Numbered from the stretch's first letter, positions 14,931-22,169 are shown. The stretch: DNA of 36,346 bases from Pseudorhodobacter antarcticus (GCF_900110135.1 NZ_FOCO01000033.1:1-36346), one strand, 5' to 3'. The notes: generated by a model from the sequence alone, not told the origin. Made by a program: numbers and translations.

Positions 14931-16189
14931 GGCTGCAATCCTTCAAAGAGGTTCATCTGCGATGGGCCCTCCGGCCCTTCGCTTGGTCGCCAGATCCAAG
15001 GGCCCAAGACCATGGGCAGCTGCGAGAGAGCGCCACGCATGCGATGCTGCCAGAGGGTGAACTCCGTTGCCGAGCAGGCGCAGAGCGCGTGCCCGATGGG
15101 CCAACCCATCAGCCATCCGACGAAGAGCGGATTGAGCCGCCGCCGTGCTCGGGCTTTCAGGATCCGCCGCGAGACGACGGGCCCATGCGAGGCAATCATT
15201 GAAGCCCACAGCGGGCGCGAGATCGGGGCGTGATGCGAGGGTCGCAGCCCATCCGGCGTGATCGCCGGGTCCGGGCGGGTGAAGCCCTGTTCCGCCCGGT
15301 AATGCAGAATATCCATCCGGGACTTGCCATCCGCCCGCATGATGTTGCCTTCGCTCGATCCCCTCCAGTTCTGCGCCGCCGGTGTCGGCCATTGGATTGC
15401 CTGTGCACTCAGCTTCGGCTCGCCCCGGCTGTTGATCTTGCCGCGCAGCCGGTCCATCTGGTCGTCGGCCACCGGCGTTTGCCATTGCGCCGCCTGCGCT
15501 GGCAGGGGCGGCATCCCGCCCGAGCCATAGCTCTGCCCCGGTCCGCCCTTCGCGCCATCCGTCGCTTTCGGTGTCGACCAGTTGCTGATGCCCAGCGCCA
15601 GCGCTTCGGCCTTGCGGGTGAAATCGCTGTTCCCGGCCGGGTTGTAGCTGGCAGTGCCGGGATGCAGGCTCATCGGTGTGGGCCAGGATGAAGATGCGGA
15701 TCCGCTGATGCGGCGCGCCGACTTCAGCCGCAGAGAACAGACCCGCCGCAGGCGAGTAGCCCATGTCCCAAAGCTCTCGCAGCACGGTTTCAAGACCGAG
15801 GGTGACATGCCCGGAGACGTTTTCGAGGAACACCCATTCGGGGCGGCATTCGGCGATGACGCGGGCGACCTCGGGCCAGAGGTGGCGGGGATCGTCGGCA
15901 CCTCCGCGCTTTCCGGCGGCACTGAAGGGCTGGCAGGGGTATCCGGCGAGGATTGTGTCGAAGGCACCACGGAAAGGTCGGGCGTCGAAACTGCGCAGAT
16001 CATCCCAGATTGGCGCGGGCGCAAAATACCGCGCGGCTTGGGCGGCGATGAGGACAGCGCGGGGCCAGTCCTCCCACTCGACGAAGGCGCGAGTGTGATA
16101 TCCGGGTTCGGCCAGCATGAGGCCCAGATCAAGGCCTCCGCCGCCTGCGCAGAGGGACAATCCATGCCGGGGACGCGACACCATGCCAT
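14927..16189 (-). CDS. Second-frame ORF within the methyltransferase gene (WxTP-repeat protein-like)
   Basis: A second long frame (420 codons) overlaps the methyltransferase almost completely. Its first 165 residues look like a shadow. From residue about 167 (position 15685 leftward) it becomes protein-like, with spaced SWPTPMS, NWSTPKATDGAKGG, QWQTPVADD and QWPTPAAQNW motifs. It then has RRLNPLFVGWLMGWPIGH and WQHRMRGALSQLP, a pattern I know from C-terminal regions of phage cytosine methyltransferases. Its TGA at 14927 overlaps the next gene's ATG at 14930, as for a translated gene. It may be a real overprinted gene, the product of a frameshift from the methyltransferase frame, or a fossil. 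No certain start can be given. Confidence 0.4.
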   Translation of the reverse strand: MAWCRVPGMDCPSAQAAEALIWASCWPNPDITLAPSSSGRTGPALSSSPPKPRGILRPRQSGMICAVSTPDLSVVPSTQSSPDTPASPSVPPESAEVPTIPATSGPRSPASSPNAAPNGCSSKTSPGMSPSVLKPCCESFGTWATRLRRVCSLRLKSARRISGSASSSWPTPMSLHPGTASYNPAGNSDFTRKAEALALGISNWSTPKATDGAKGGPGQSYGSGGMPPLPAQAAQWQTPVADDQMDRLRGKINSRGEPKLSAQAIQWPTPAAQNWRGSSEGNIMRADGKSRMDILHYRAEQGFTRPDPAITPDGLRPSHHAPISRPLWASMIASHGPVVSRRILKARARRRLNPLFVGWLMGWPIGHALCACSATEFTLWQHRMRGALSQLPMVLGPWIWRPSEGPEGPSQMNLFEGLQP

Positions 16190-16193
16190 TCAC
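14943..16193 (-). CDS. DNA (cytosine-5) methyltransferase, phage type
   Basis: This 416-aa product carries the m5C methyltransferase motifs in order: I (LSLCAGGGGLDLGLML, about 13-28), IV with the catalytic Cys (ILAGYPCQPFSAAGKRGG, about 82-99), VI (VFLENVSGH), VIII (GAPHQRIRIFIL) and X near the C-terminus (RLLGNGVHPLAASHAWRSL). It should transfer methyl groups to cytosine C5 to protect phage or element DNA or regulate it. The variable region between VIII and X is dominated by ADT/ANA-type repeats that share nucleotides with WxTP repeats in another frame. The GTG start at 16193 overlaps the upstream stop by 4 bases. No partner endonuclease is adjacent, so it is probably solitary. Confidence 0.85.
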   Translation of the reverse strand: MNGMVSRPRHGLSLCAGGGGLDLGLMLAEPGYHTRAFVEWEDWPRAVLIAAQAARYFAPAPIWDDLRSFDARPFRGAFDTILAGYPCQPFSAAGKRGGADDPRHLWPEVARVIAECRPEWVFLENVSGHVTLGLETVLRELWDMGYSPAAGLFSAAEVGAPHQRIRIFILAHTDEPASRHCQLQPGREQRFHPQGRSAGAGHQQLVDTESDGWREGRTGAELWLGRDAAPASAGGAMANAGGRRPDGPAARQDQQPGRAEAECTGNPMADTGGAELEGIERRQHHAGGWQVPDGYSALPGGTGLHPPGPGDHAGWAATLASRPDLAPAVGFNDCLAWARRLAADPESPSTAAAQSALRRMADGLAHRARALRLLGNGVHPLAASHAWRSLAAAHGLGPLDLATKRRAGGPIADEPL

Positions 16194-17224
16194 CTAATTC
16201 CCCGCATCCGGAGCTGTTCGGCCGTGACCAAGCCCCGGCCCAGCATTGCGTCTCGGACGGTGTTGTTGATGGCGCTGACGGGCAAGTAGCGATCAGAATT
16301 GATGATCTCGGCGTAAAACACCGGCAGATCGATGATTGGCTTCACCGCCGGTGCCGGATCGGTTTTACGCTTGCGACGCTTCCGACCCGAACTTTCCGAC
16401 TTGCGCTGGGCTGCACGCTGCATGGCGCGGTCCAGCGCCTTTGGCCCATCGGGTGGTTCGGGATGATCGTGGCGCGTGTCCTTCGCCGCCGAGACGATCT
16501 CGGCCTCGGTCAGCCCCAGCTCGGTGCGCCAGCGCTGGACGTGCAGTTGGGGCGGCCAACCCTGCCACCAGCCCGGCAGGGCGGCGGGGTCCAGGCCCAG
16601 CGCCAAAATCAACTCTGCGAAAAACTGATCAAATTCGAAATCGCGCGCTTGCGCGTCCTCCTCCTCCTTTACTGGTTTTCTTAAAGGTTCTCTTACAAGG
16701 TTAGTGTCCCAATTTGAGACACGGGAATCGCTGTTTTTGAGACACGGGATTGCGTCAAAATGAGACACGGGCCCGTGTTCCAGATCGAGACACGGCGTCT
16801 GCGATATTTCTTGCGCCAACCCATTGTCAGAGCGCATTTTTTCCGTGTTCGTGCCGTGTCTCAAATTAGGACACGGGATATGAGGGTCGAAAGGTGCGTT
16901 GTCGCCTGTTTCTGGCGGGTTCTTGCCGCTCGGTCCTGGAGAAGTAAAACTTGGCTCGAAGCTGAGAAGGTACCGTGTCGGTCGATGCTGGCCTGTCCGC
17001 AGATCGACATTCCGGATCCGCCGGATAAGACCGCGCGTCTCCAGATCATCGAGATGGCGGTTCAGGGTAGCGCGCCCGATTTCGCAATCATGCGCAAGCC
17101 GCTCTTGTGAAGGAAAGCAGCCGTAATCCGGATTGAACCGATCACACAGATGCCAGAGCAATATCTTGGTGGTGGGCTTCAGCCCGCGCTGCTGGATGGC
17201 CCAATTGGTAGCGGCATGGCTCAT
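16190..17224 (-). CDS. Winged-helix replication-initiator-like protein
   Basis: This 344-aa protein starts with a winged-helix domain: GLKPTTKILLWHLCDRFNPD at 15-34, GCFPSQERLAHDCEIGRATL, then HLDDLETRGLIRRI. Residues 115-175 are a repetitive linker whose DNA carries the iterons. The C-terminal half contains LGLDPAALPGWWQGWPPQLH and WRTELGLTEAEIV, then a very basic stretch, and ends with IINSDRYLPVSAINNTVRDA. The layout (N-terminal HTH, iterons in the middle of the gene) parallels lambdoid O-type initiators. It lies between VRR-NUC and the methyltransferase with 4-base overlaps on both sides. I am confident of a DNA-binding early phage protein; initiator function is inferred. Confidence 0.65.
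   Translation of the reverse strand: MSHAATNWAIQQRGLKPTTKILLWHLCDRFNPDYGCFPSQERLAHDCEIGRATLNRHLDDLETRGLIRRIRNVDLRTGQHRPTRYLLSFEPSFTSPGPSGKNPPETGDNAPFDPHIPCPNLRHGTNTEKMRSDNGLAQEISQTPCLDLEHGPVSHFDAIPCLKNSDSRVSNWDTNLVREPLRKPVKEEEDAQARDFEFDQFFAELILALGLDPAALPGWWQGWPPQLHVQRWRTELGLTEAEIVSAAKDTRHDHPEPPDGPKALDRAMQRAAQRKSESSGRKRRKRKTDPAPAVKPIIDLPVFYAEIINSDRYLPVSAINNTVRDAMLGRGLVTAEQLRMRGIR
16705..16879. repeat. Iteron-like GAGACACGGG repeats inside the replication-like gene
   Basis: Copies on the plus strand are at 16713-16726, 16736-16750, 16758-16771, 16783-16795 (core gagacacgg) and 16866-16879 (ggacacggg). One inverted copy is at 16854-16867 (ccgtgtctc), and partial inverted copies are at 16705-16711 and 16772-16778. 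The first four are spaced about 22-25 bases, so they lie on nearly one face at two helical turns. Because the gene is read from the other strand, the repeats also give a repeated peptide pattern (PCL/PVS ... WD/FD). Confidence 0.75.
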
Positions 17225-17646
17225 GGCTGAGGCCTCCGCGTTGTGCCGTTTGCTTGGCGCTGGCCTGTATCTTTTAGCACCACACGACTGGTGAAGCCAT
17301 TGTCGGCCAGTGCGCCCAGCGCGTCGTCAAGGCTGCGCACCAGCGCCCACCCAAACCCCTGCGCCAAAACTCGATCGTGAAACGCTTCCTGTGCAGGGCT
17401 GAGCCGCCCCTTGAGAGATTTCAGCTCCAGAAACAGCACGCACCCATCGCAGAGCACTATCAGATCGGCAAAGCCGGGCTGCACTCCCATGCCGACCAGG
17501 ATGGCCTGACGTTTGGCACCGCGCGAGCCCGGCTCGGTCACTTCATTGGCGCAGTGATGGAGGATTGCCTTTTTGGGGAGTGCAAAGCGCAGCGCAATGA
17601 CAACCGCACGCTGCAGATCGGCCTCTGGTGTCCCGTGCCGCTTCAT
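17221..17646 (-). CDS. VRR-NUC domain nuclease
   Basis: The 141-aa product has the VRR-NUC fold of the PD-(D/E)XK superfamily: an N-terminal Glu-containing helix (GTPEADLQRAVVIALRF), then GMGVQPGFADLIVL with the catalytic Asp, and CVLFLELKSLKGRLSPAQEA with the ELK catalytic pair. All expected catalytic residues are visible. Small stand-alone VRR-NUC proteins are common in phage early regions and are thought to cut branched DNA. It is coupled by 4-base overlaps to the genes on both sides in the leftward early operon. Confidence 0.85.
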   Translation of the reverse strand: MKRHGTPEADLQRAVVIALRFALPKKAILHHCANEVTEPGSRGAKRQAILVGMGVQPGFADLIVLCDGCVLFLELKSLKGRLSPAQEAFHDRVLAQGFGWALVRSLDDALGALADNGFTSRVVLKDTGQRQANGTTRRPQP

Positions 17647-17912
17647 CGCCGCACCTCCGGGTCTGATCGGTTGCGATCGATGCGCCCGGGCGATTTGGCC
17701 TCAAGGATGACCAGCAAGATCCTTGCATCCTCGCGCTCCGTTGGAGTTTGGCTATGGCGCACGAGAACATTGCAGGCCATGCGCAGCAGATGATCCGAGT
17801 GGTGGACAACATCGGCCACAACAATGCGGGCCTCATGCAACCGCTCCTCAATCCACTCCTGGCGGATCTCGTCACGGGTGTTGCGCTTGCGGAAGGGCAG
17901 GGGGATGCTCAT
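17643..17912 (-). CDS. Small phage early protein of unknown function (89 aa)
   Basis: From the ATG at 17912 the product begins MSIPLPFRKRNTRDEIRQEW and continues with helical IEERLHEARIVVADVVHHSD and a C-terminal AKSPGRIDRNRSDPEVRR. It has no cysteines, membrane segments or known motifs. The start is chosen because it overlaps the upstream excisionase-like stop as ATGA, and its own stop overlaps the VRR-NUC start the same way. I do not recognise the family. Position suggests a phage early accessory protein. Confidence 0.6.
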   Translation of the reverse strand: MSIPLPFRKRNTRDEIRQEWIEERLHEARIVVADVVHHSDHLLRMACNVLVRHSQTPTEREDARILLVILEAKSPGRIDRNRSDPEVRR

Positions 17913-18166
17913 CGACGCATCCCCCGGCGTGCGCGGCGATGGTCCGCTGCTTCCTGATCTTCCAACCATTCCACAACAACGCTGCGGCGATAATAGATTT
18001 TCCGACCCGCACGGATGCAGGGCGGCCCCCAACGCTCGGCTGTCCAGCGCCGCAGGGTTCCTTCGGTCACCTCGAGTTCCTGGGCAAGATCGGACCGGCT
18101 GATCCAACCGTTTAGCAGCGCGCGGGACGGATCCCTGCTGCCTTTGGCGTTCGTGAGTTCCTGCAT
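17909..18166 (-). CDS. AlpA/excisionase-like MerR-type DNA-binding protein
   Basis: The 85-aa product has a winged HTH of the AlpA/MerR-like excisionase type: NGWISRSDLAQELEVTEGTL at 19-38, RRWTAERWGPPCIRAGRKIY at 39-58, then YRRSVVVEWLEDQE. The ATG at 18166 follows a GGAG ribosome site (tggagaaaacac); a longer frame exists upstream but without homology. It is divergent from the integrase across a 567-base repeat-filled region, which is the usual int/xis geometry. It probably controls excision or early transcription by binding those repeats. It is the first gene of the leftward operon. Confidence 0.8.
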   Translation of the reverse strand: MQELTNAKGSRDPSRALLNGWISRSDLAQELEVTEGTLRRWTAERWGPPCIRAGRKIYYRRSVVVEWLEDQEAADHRRARRGMRR

Positions 18167-18733
18167 GTGTTTTCTCCAGTGTAAGTGCCCGAATGCGGGC
18201 AAATGCTGCTGGCCATTCACGCATATCGCTGGGGGTGGCAGGGAGGCACGGGGTGGCACGAAATCCGTCACCCTCGTGCCACCCCTTGTTTTACTGGCTT
18301 TTTGGCGATCTCAGCTCCGTTGGTTCGCAGTCTCGCTGCACTGCGGCAATCCGGTTCAATGCGCTTTCGCGTTCATTCCTATGCAAATCGCCTTGTTCGC
18401 GGGCTTTCGCGCGCATTGGCGCGCAAACAGGGGGTGGCAACGTGCACAAACGCGTGCCACCCCCTGTTTTATTGACGATTTTGCACATCTCGCCCCTTCC
18501 GGCCGTGATTCTGGCCGCCAACGGCATGTGTGGGTGGAAATATTGATCGATGACACGGGGCACCGCTCAGGCTGGAAACCGGCCCAGCGCGCAAATTCCC
18601 AATAAAACAGGGGGTGGCACGCCCACTGTCTCCAGCGTGCCACCCCGTGCCTCCCTGCCACCCTCAGGGCCATGCTCTGCTTGATAGAGGGCGCGATCTA
18701 CGCGTCATGACAGGGCAAGAGAAAGGTATTCAG
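18167..18733. promoter_or_regulatory. int/xis intergenic control region (candidate attP/operator region)
   Basis: This 567-base interval between the divergent excisionase-like and integrase genes has no convincing gene. It is filled with copies of a GGGGTGGCA(CG) element in both orientations, described as a separate repeat feature. An AAAGG ribosome site lies about 9 bases before the integrase ATG at 18734. The interval should hold both promoters and binding sites for the recombination proteins. Confidence 0.6.
18231..18663. repeat. Array of inverted and direct GGGGTGGCACG repeats
   Basis: A perfect 28-bp inverted repeat pairs 18233-18260 with 18636-18663. Nested inside, a 12-bp perfect inverted repeat pairs 18250-18261 with 18274-18285, and a 15-bp perfect inverted repeat pairs 18425-18439 with 18455-18469. 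A 20-base module (gtgccacccc, then ctgttttatt) recurs at 18276 (imperfect) and 18454 and, inverted, at 18601-18620. Spacings are irregular and no unique spacers of constant length exist, so it is not CRISPR. It looks like an arm-type or operator array. Confidence 0.8.
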
Positions 18734-20035
18734 ATGGTGAACAGACAGAAACTGACGGAAGTGATCGTGCGCGAGGCCGAACCTGCGGAGGGTCGGGATT
18801 ATCAGATCTTTGATACCGAGGTGCGCGGTTTTGCCGTTTGCATCTACCGCGGTGGTGGTCGCGCCTTCACGCTGGATTATCGCTACGCCAGTCGGCAACG
18901 CCGCATGACCTTTGGCCGCTGGCCGGAATGGAGCGTGTCGGCAGCACGCACGCGCGCCAAAGAGTTGCGCCGGGACATCGATGCGGGGGGCGATCCATTG
19001 GCGAACAAGGATGCCCTGCGCGAGGCACCCCGGATGACGGATCTGATCGCGCGCTACGTCGCGGTGCACCTGACGCATCTGGCCAAGCTCAATGCGGGCG
19101 ATCAGCGTTCAATGATGGAGAAGTTCATAGGACCTGCCTGGGGCAGGATGCTCGTGACCGAGGTCAGCTCCTACGATGTGGAACTGCTGCTGAACAAGGT
19201 CGCCGAGGGGCGCGCGCGGCCTGCCAAAGCAAAGCCCAACAACCGAGCACGCAAGCTGCAGGGCGCAAAGCCCACGCCCGTGCGGGCAAACCGGGTCGGC
19301 GAGGTGGTCAGAAAGATGTTCGCCTATGCCGTCAAATGGGGCTGGCGCGAAGATAACCCGGCCATGGGGTTTCGCAGGCGAATGGAAACGCCGCGCGAAC
19401 GATATCTGTCGCAAGATGAACTCAGCCGCCTCGCTGCCGCCCTTGACGCTTCCCACGATGATCGTGGCGCAGGGATTATCCGGCTGTGCATGTTGACCGG
19501 GGCGCGCGTGGGCGAGGTGCGTCAAGCAAGATTCGAGGATTTCAACCTCGAACACCTTTCATGGACCAAACCCGCGACGACGACAAAGCAGCGCCGCGTG
19601 CACCGCGTGCCGATTTCTGACGAGGCGGCTGCCATCGTGCGCCAGCGCCGCCTTGTGGTGCTTTCTGGATCGCCGTGGCTGTTTGCGGGCGATACGCCCG
19701 GCCAGCCTGTACAGGAAATCCGCCGCTTCTGGGCGCGGATCCAAAAGGAGGTTGGCATCCCTGGCGTGCACATCCACGACCTGCGCCACACCTTTGCATC
19801 GCTGCTGGTGAGCGGTGGCGCCTCGCTCGAGATGATTGGCAAGCTGCTTGGCCATAGCCAGATGCAAACCACCCAGCGGTATGCGCATTTGATGGACTCG
19901 CCGTTGCGCGCGGGTGTCGATGCCGTCGCCAATGCCTTCAAGCCCAAGCCCCGCCTCGTCCACACCGCAGAGCCAGCTTCGGCATCGATGACCTCGCGCA
20001 GTGGGCCCGGCCGGGTTACCGCTTCGGCTTCTTGA
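18734..20035 (+). CDS. Tyrosine recombinase/integrase (DUF4102-type N-terminus)
   Basis: The 433-aa protein has the N-terminal P4-integrase-like arm-binding domain (VRGFAVCIYRGGGRAFTLDY), a central SAM-like core-binding domain and a C-terminal catalytic domain. Catalytic residues can be placed: Arg258 in TGARVGEVR, Lys285 in TTTKQRRVH, His348/Arg351 in HIHDLRHTFAS, His374 in LLGHSQMQTT and Tyr383 in QRYAHL. All are present, so it may be active. The ATG at 18734 has the better ribosome site; 18707 is an alternative. Integrases of this type often use tRNA genes. The only tRNA trace here is the fMet fragment at 32231, 12 kb away, so a link is possible but unproven. Confidence 0.88.
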   Translation: MVNRQKLTEVIVREAEPAEGRDYQIFDTEVRGFAVCIYRGGGRAFTLDYRYASRQRRMTFGRWPEWSVSAARTRAKELRRDIDAGGDPLANKDALREAPRMTDLIARYVAVHLTHLAKLNAGDQRSMMEKFIGPAWGRMLVTEVSSYDVELLLNKVAEGRARPAKAKPNNRARKLQGAKPTPVRANRVGEVVRKMFAYAVKWGWREDNPAMGFRRRMETPRERYLSQDELSRLAAALDASHDDRGAGIIRLCMLTGARVGEVRQARFEDFNLEHLSWTKPATTTKQRRVHRVPISDEAAAIVRQRRLVVLSGSPWLFAGDTPGQPVQEIRRFWARIQKEVGIPGVHIHDLRHTFASLLVSGGASLEMIGKLLGHSQMQTTQRYAHLMDSPLRAGVDAVANAFKPKPRLVHTAEPASASMTSRSGPGRVTASAS

Positions 20036-20627
20036 ACTTCAGGGCGTCAAGAATAGGTTTGAGGCGCCGACGGATCGAGCGTTCATCCGGGAATGCGCCA
20101 CCTTCCGATCGTGCGGCGAACCAGTCCTGCAGTTCCCGGATCCATTCATTTTGTGAAGCGGGCAAGCCCTCTTCGAATACGCGCCGTGTGATCTCGACAT
20201 TCATCGCTGGCCAGTCGTAATCCCCTTCCTCGCTCAGCCCAGCGCCCTCGGCGATCCGACCGAAGAGATTGTGAGCGTCCTCAAAGATTTGAACATCTTC
20301 GCCCAAGATCATCACATCCCCAATCGAGACTATGACGCCCGCCTCCGGCGCACTGATGTACAGCCACTCGTCGTCATCAGGCAGGCGGATGCGGTGCAGA
20401 TGCGCCGATTGCGGCCCAGTCCCGCAGCGGCGGAATATTGGCAGGATATCCATCGGCTGGATTTGGACCAGCCCGCTGGCGCGCTTGTCTGCGCATTCGA
20501 CGGGCGGAATGCCGGTGACGATCCTTAAAGATCCCGTTCCAGCCCAACCGGCTATGTCTGATACCGTGCAGCCCCAGCGTGCGGCAGCTTCGTGGATAGT
20601 GTAGAAAACACGTTGTGGTAATCCCAT
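20016..20627 (-). CDS. Putative DNA-binding accessory protein of unknown family (203 aa)
   Basis: It is convergent with the integrase and overlaps its end by 20 bases. The N-terminus looks like a MerR-type HTH (YTIHEAAARWGCTVSDIAGW, then GTGSLRIVTG). The middle has DDDEWLYISAPEAGVIVSIG. The C-terminus ends PDERSIRRRLKPILDALKF, a pattern seen in small phage and island proteins next to integrases. I cannot name the family. It may regulate integration or be a cargo gene of the element. No membrane or secretion signal is visible. Confidence 0.6.
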   Translation of the reverse strand: MGLPQRVFYTIHEAAARWGCTVSDIAGWAGTGSLRIVTGIPPVECADKRASGLVQIQPMDILPIFRRCGTGPQSAHLHRIRLPDDDEWLYISAPEAGVIVSIGDVMILGEDVQIFEDAHNLFGRIAEGAGLSEEGDYDWPAMNVEITRRVFEEGLPASQNEWIRELQDWFAARSEGGAFPDERSIRRRLKPILDALKFKKPKR

Positions 20628-20826
20628 TTTCAGCTTCCCATTGCGTATGCACCGCTGTCGGGTCGAGCAGGCCCCTTGAGCGGCAAATTCAACTTGTGAT
20701 CAGAGGCTTGATCCTGCCGCACGGGGCGCCAGCGGTAACGATTCGGCCTCGACTACCAATTATAGACGGGCTAGGGGGTCAGTCTCTTACCCCTTGTTGT
20801 GGCTCCAACTTCTCAAGAAATCCTCC

Positions 20827-21819
20827 ATGTCCTTCATCAAAGCGCAGCAGCTCTACCGAATGGCTGAAATGGCCGCTGCACGGCGTTTGGGGATCTCTAT
20901 GCGCATTGTCATGGAGGAGTTCGATGTCGAGGAGCGCACGGCACGACGCATGTTGCGCCAGTTCGAAGATCTGTTCCCTGGTGTGCAGACCTCGGACGCA
21001 GATGACCGTCGCCGTTGGTGGTCGTTGACAGATGTGCCCTACATTCAGCACCGCGTTCTCAAGGAGAACGAACTGGCAGCCCTTGATTTGGCGATCCGAC
21101 GCGCGGCACGCGATGGTGCTGAAGGTGAGGCCAAAGCACTGGAAACCGCACGCGACCGTCTCGTCGCGTCTTACTCCCGCCCCATGGTGCGCGGGGCAAA
21201 GGGATACTCAGAGATCCTTTTGCTGGCGAATGGCTTTGCGTCTCGGCCAGGCCCAACCCGGAGGGTGCCCGAGGATTACCTCAATCTTTTGTTTACCGCC
21301 TTCCGCAGGCCCACCATGGTCGAGATCGTCTATCAGGGCGCGCGCGATCCAGAGCCACGAAAGCGTCTGGTGGAGCCCCACGCCGTGATTGTCGGCACCC
21401 GTCATTACCTGATTGCCCGAGACATCAATGCCGACCTGCAATACCGGCAGTTTCGGTTTGACCGCATCTTCGAGATGCGCGGTACCGTTCAGGTCTTCGA
21501 GCGCGACCCAGATTTCGACGTTGAGCGTTATAGCGCCCAAGGCTTTGGGTCGTTCGTTTCTGACGCGGAGCAAGGTCCAGTCCGCTGGCGTTTCTCGCCC
21601 AGCGCGGCATCCGAGGCGCGCGACTTCGTGTTCCATCCTAATCAGGAGTTAACCGAGCTAGACGATGGCAGCCTCTTGGTCGAGTTCGAGGCCAGCGGCT
21701 GGCTGGAGATGGCATGGCATCTCGTCAAATGGGGCAATGCCGTCGAGGTACTGGATCCGCCAGAGCTCAGGAACATGCTGGAGCGCGTAAGGCGCGGAGA
21801 GGTAGAAATCCTGCCTTGA
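20827..21819 (+). CDS. WYL-domain transcriptional regulator
   Basis: From the ATG at 20827 the product is 330 aa. It has an N-terminal winged helix (AAARRLGISMRIVMEEFDVE, then RTARRMLRQFEDLFPG), a linker, a WYL domain (TMVEIVYQGARDPEPRKRLV, then EPHAVIVGTRHYLIARDI) and a WCX-like C-terminal domain (VRWRFSPSAASEARDF, then GWLEMAWHLVKWGNAVEVLD). Such proteins sense ligands such as single-stranded or cyclic nucleic acids and often repress defence operons (BrxR/CapW type). No defence effector is found beside it here; it sits between phage-like genes and a catabolic operon. The start is chosen by domain boundaries, as no clear ribosome site is visible. Confidence 0.8.
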   Translation: MSFIKAQQLYRMAEMAAARRLGISMRIVMEEFDVEERTARRMLRQFEDLFPGVQTSDADDRRRWWSLTDVPYIQHRVLKENELAALDLAIRRAARDGAEGEAKALETARDRLVASYSRPMVRGAKGYSEILLLANGFASRPGPTRRVPEDYLNLLFTAFRRPTMVEIVYQGARDPEPRKRLVEPHAVIVGTRHYLIARDINADLQYRQFRFDRIFEMRGTVQVFERDPDFDVERYSAQGFGSFVSDAEQGPVRWRFSPSAASEARDFVFHPNQELTELDDGSLLVEFEASGWLEMAWHLVKWGNAVEVLDPPELRNMLERVRRGEVEILP

Positions 21820-22169
21820 AGGTTGAAAAGGGCGGGAAGCGGTCATTAGCTACAAGTGCGCGGGCCTGCTACGCCCCAATGTCGGAAACCGACATTCATT
21901 CAGCTTTGAAATAGGGCTTCTCTTTGTACCGCCGCGTGTCAGCTTCGAGCCCGAACCTACGTATCCTGCGGGATGCCTGAACGAGCGAAAAATTCGTATT
22001 GTTGCCATTGCCAACGGTCAGGACGGCTCGTTGCTACCCATGAAAAAAGGCTGCGCCGAACGGCAGTTCTTCTTGCGTTCGAACTATCCGGTCTACGATT
22101 TCCTGTGGCTCTACGGTCGATTTCGGTCGTTCGGGCATCCGTTACAATTTTCTATTGCAAGCGGGTGAT
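21820..22169. other. Intergenic region between the WYL and GntR genes
   Basis: No gene is supported in these 350 bases. An 8-bp perfect hairpin with a 3-base loop lies at 21878-21896 (aatgtcgg, aaa, ccgacatt). It has no T-run, so it is a protein site or weak structure rather than a terminator. The rest reads as decayed coding sequence without recognisable homology. Confidence 0.35.

Larger units (their letters stand above)
14274..20627. mobile_element. Phage-like early module: decayed prophage or satellite-like element
   Basis: This block holds integrase (plus strand), an AlpA/excisionase-like gene, a small unknown, VRR-NUC nuclease, a replication-like wHTH protein with internal iterons, cytosine methyltransferase and a 218-aa unknown (all minus, each overlapping the next), plus an unknown convergent to the integrase. 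No terminase, capsid or tail gene is present. The left limit is between 14092 and 14273; the right limit is between 20628 and 20826. Whether it is a truncated prophage or a compact satellite or ICE-like unit cannot be told here. Confidence 0.6.

Noticed and set aside
14943-16193. Restriction-modification system
   Set aside because: No endonuclease gene with a recognisable motif overlaps or adjoins the methyltransferase except VRR-NUC, which is a structure-specific phage nuclease type.
16705-16879. Possible CRISPR or simple tandem repeat
   Set aside because: The unit is about 10 bases with one inverted copy and lies inside a coding gene; iterons fit better.
18231-18663. Possible CRISPR array
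   Set aside because: Repeats occur in both orientations, differ in length and have irregular spacing; no unique spacers of constant length and no cas genes.
20827-21819. Evidence of a BREX or CBASS-type defence system around the WYL gene
   Set aside because: No effector, nuclease-helicase, cyclase or methylase of such systems is adjacent; the nearby methyltransferase belongs to the phage-like operon.
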